A DNA stretch of 64,000 bases, from assembly GCA_963728475.1 (NCBI GenBank), contig CAVSKL010000004.1, forward strand, positions 546,326 through 610,325. The letters are read 5' to 3'. A program made the translations under genes and the position numbers. The stretch's first letter is position 1, and each line of letters begins with the position of its first letter. Under the pieces are notes generated by a model. It worked only from the letters and a program-made list of their open reading frames with translations, was not told the origin of the DNA and did no database searches. Shown piece by piece: positions 63,843 through 64,000 of the stretch. Source of the DNA: CAVSKL01 sp963728475 [NCBI: Candidatus Eiseniibacteriota bacterium]. Its GTDB lineage: Bacteria > Eisenbacteria > RBG-16-71-46 > JABDJR01.

Positions 63843-63855
63843 TCCTTTTTCCACA

Positions 63856-64000
63856 ACAGTCGGGCCGCTACCGTGCGCTACGCTTCGGAGGAACATCCGG
63901 ACTCGGGGGACGTCTGGGTTGCATGTCTCGCGCCGGCTGGCTGGGACAGCGCGACCGTCAGTGAATCGTGGTGGAAGGACCATGCCGCAGCGCTTGACAT
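63856..64000. other. Flank beyond the IS element
   Basis: 145 bases to the window edge. No gene can be supported; a 40-codon minus frame at the very edge is too short to judge. Confidence 0.3.

Larger units (their letters stand above)
62518..63855 (-). mobile_element. IS256-family insertion sequence, complete
   Basis: About 1.34 kb holding one transposase gene. The ends read inward as TGTAGAAAATGGTTGATGTAG (from 62518) and TGTGGAAAAAGGAGTTGGCG (from 63855 on the minus strand). These align as imperfect terminal inverted repeats of about 25 bases with a two-base gap. I cannot find a clear target duplication, so the outer limits are good to a few bases only. The transposase gene is intact, so the element may still be active. 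Confidence 0.75.

Overview
The window is very GC-rich (about 70 % by eye) and densely coded on both strands. Secreted proteins end in FlgD-like 'GVYFxRL' modules, one secreted protein ends in a dockerin-like repeat, and the 2-oxoglutarate dehydrogenase is of the fused E2-E1 (Kgd) type. Together these suggest a Gram-negative bacterium near the FCB superphylum, for example a Candidatus Eisenbacteria-like lineage. That placement is inference from protein style only; there is no rRNA in the window.

Left part, 1-6.6 kb, minus strand: a redox block. In transcription order it holds a YjbQ-domain protein, a Cys-type formate-dehydrogenase-like molybdoenzyme, its sulfurtransferase FdhD, a DsbA/FrnE-like thiol oxidoreductase, and a five-heme cytochrome c cut by the window edge. 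The DsbA/FrnE-like gene has an in-frame TGA exactly where the first Cys of CPWC belongs. A bacterial-type SECIS hairpin with a GGUC apex follows the TGA, so I read this gene as a selenoprotein. It is the strongest discovery here. From 6.8 to 13 kb lie mixed metabolic genes: an MDR dehydrogenase, enoyl-CoA hydratase, Rieske protein, LON-domain protein, glycosyltransferase, PIG-L deacetylase and ketopantoate reductase. From 13 to 17.4 kb come a secreted subtilase and a large TPR protein.

17.7-22.7 kb is one tightly packed operon behind a good sigma-70 promoter: folB, folK, deoxynucleoside kinase, panB, panC, a GlmU-like nucleotidyltransferase, a HIT protein and a LytR_C protein. 22.7-31.3 kb is envelope biology: a SurA/PpiD-like chaperone, two CNNM/CorC proteins, a TPR plus outer-membrane-barrel protein with a frame break, and ExbB/ExbD. 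31.3-34.9 kb is regulatory: an NtrB-like kinase and NtrC-like activator, then an intergenic region with paired palindromes and a near-consensus sigma-54 promoter. That promoter drives an orphan receiver protein and a lysine-rich histone-H1-like protein. uvrA and rarA follow.

39.3-52.4 kb is secretion-rich: a dockerin-like protein, an unknown exported protein, two gingipain-type (C25) giant proteases with FG-GAP/VCBS repeats, and a TPR lipoprotein. The second C25 gene is broken by two frame shifts. 52.4-57.2 kb has a DapB-fold dehydrogenase, gltX and glnS, followed directly by tRNA-Gln and tRNA-Glu. 57.3-62 kb carries Kgd split into two overlapping frames and an exported unknown. The right edge is an insertion-sequence graveyard with a decayed IS3-like orfA start and a complete IS256-family element.

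Three of the four frame breaks are -1 shifts located at 7-base G or C runs. This could reflect homopolymer sequencing error, pseudogenes or real slippage.
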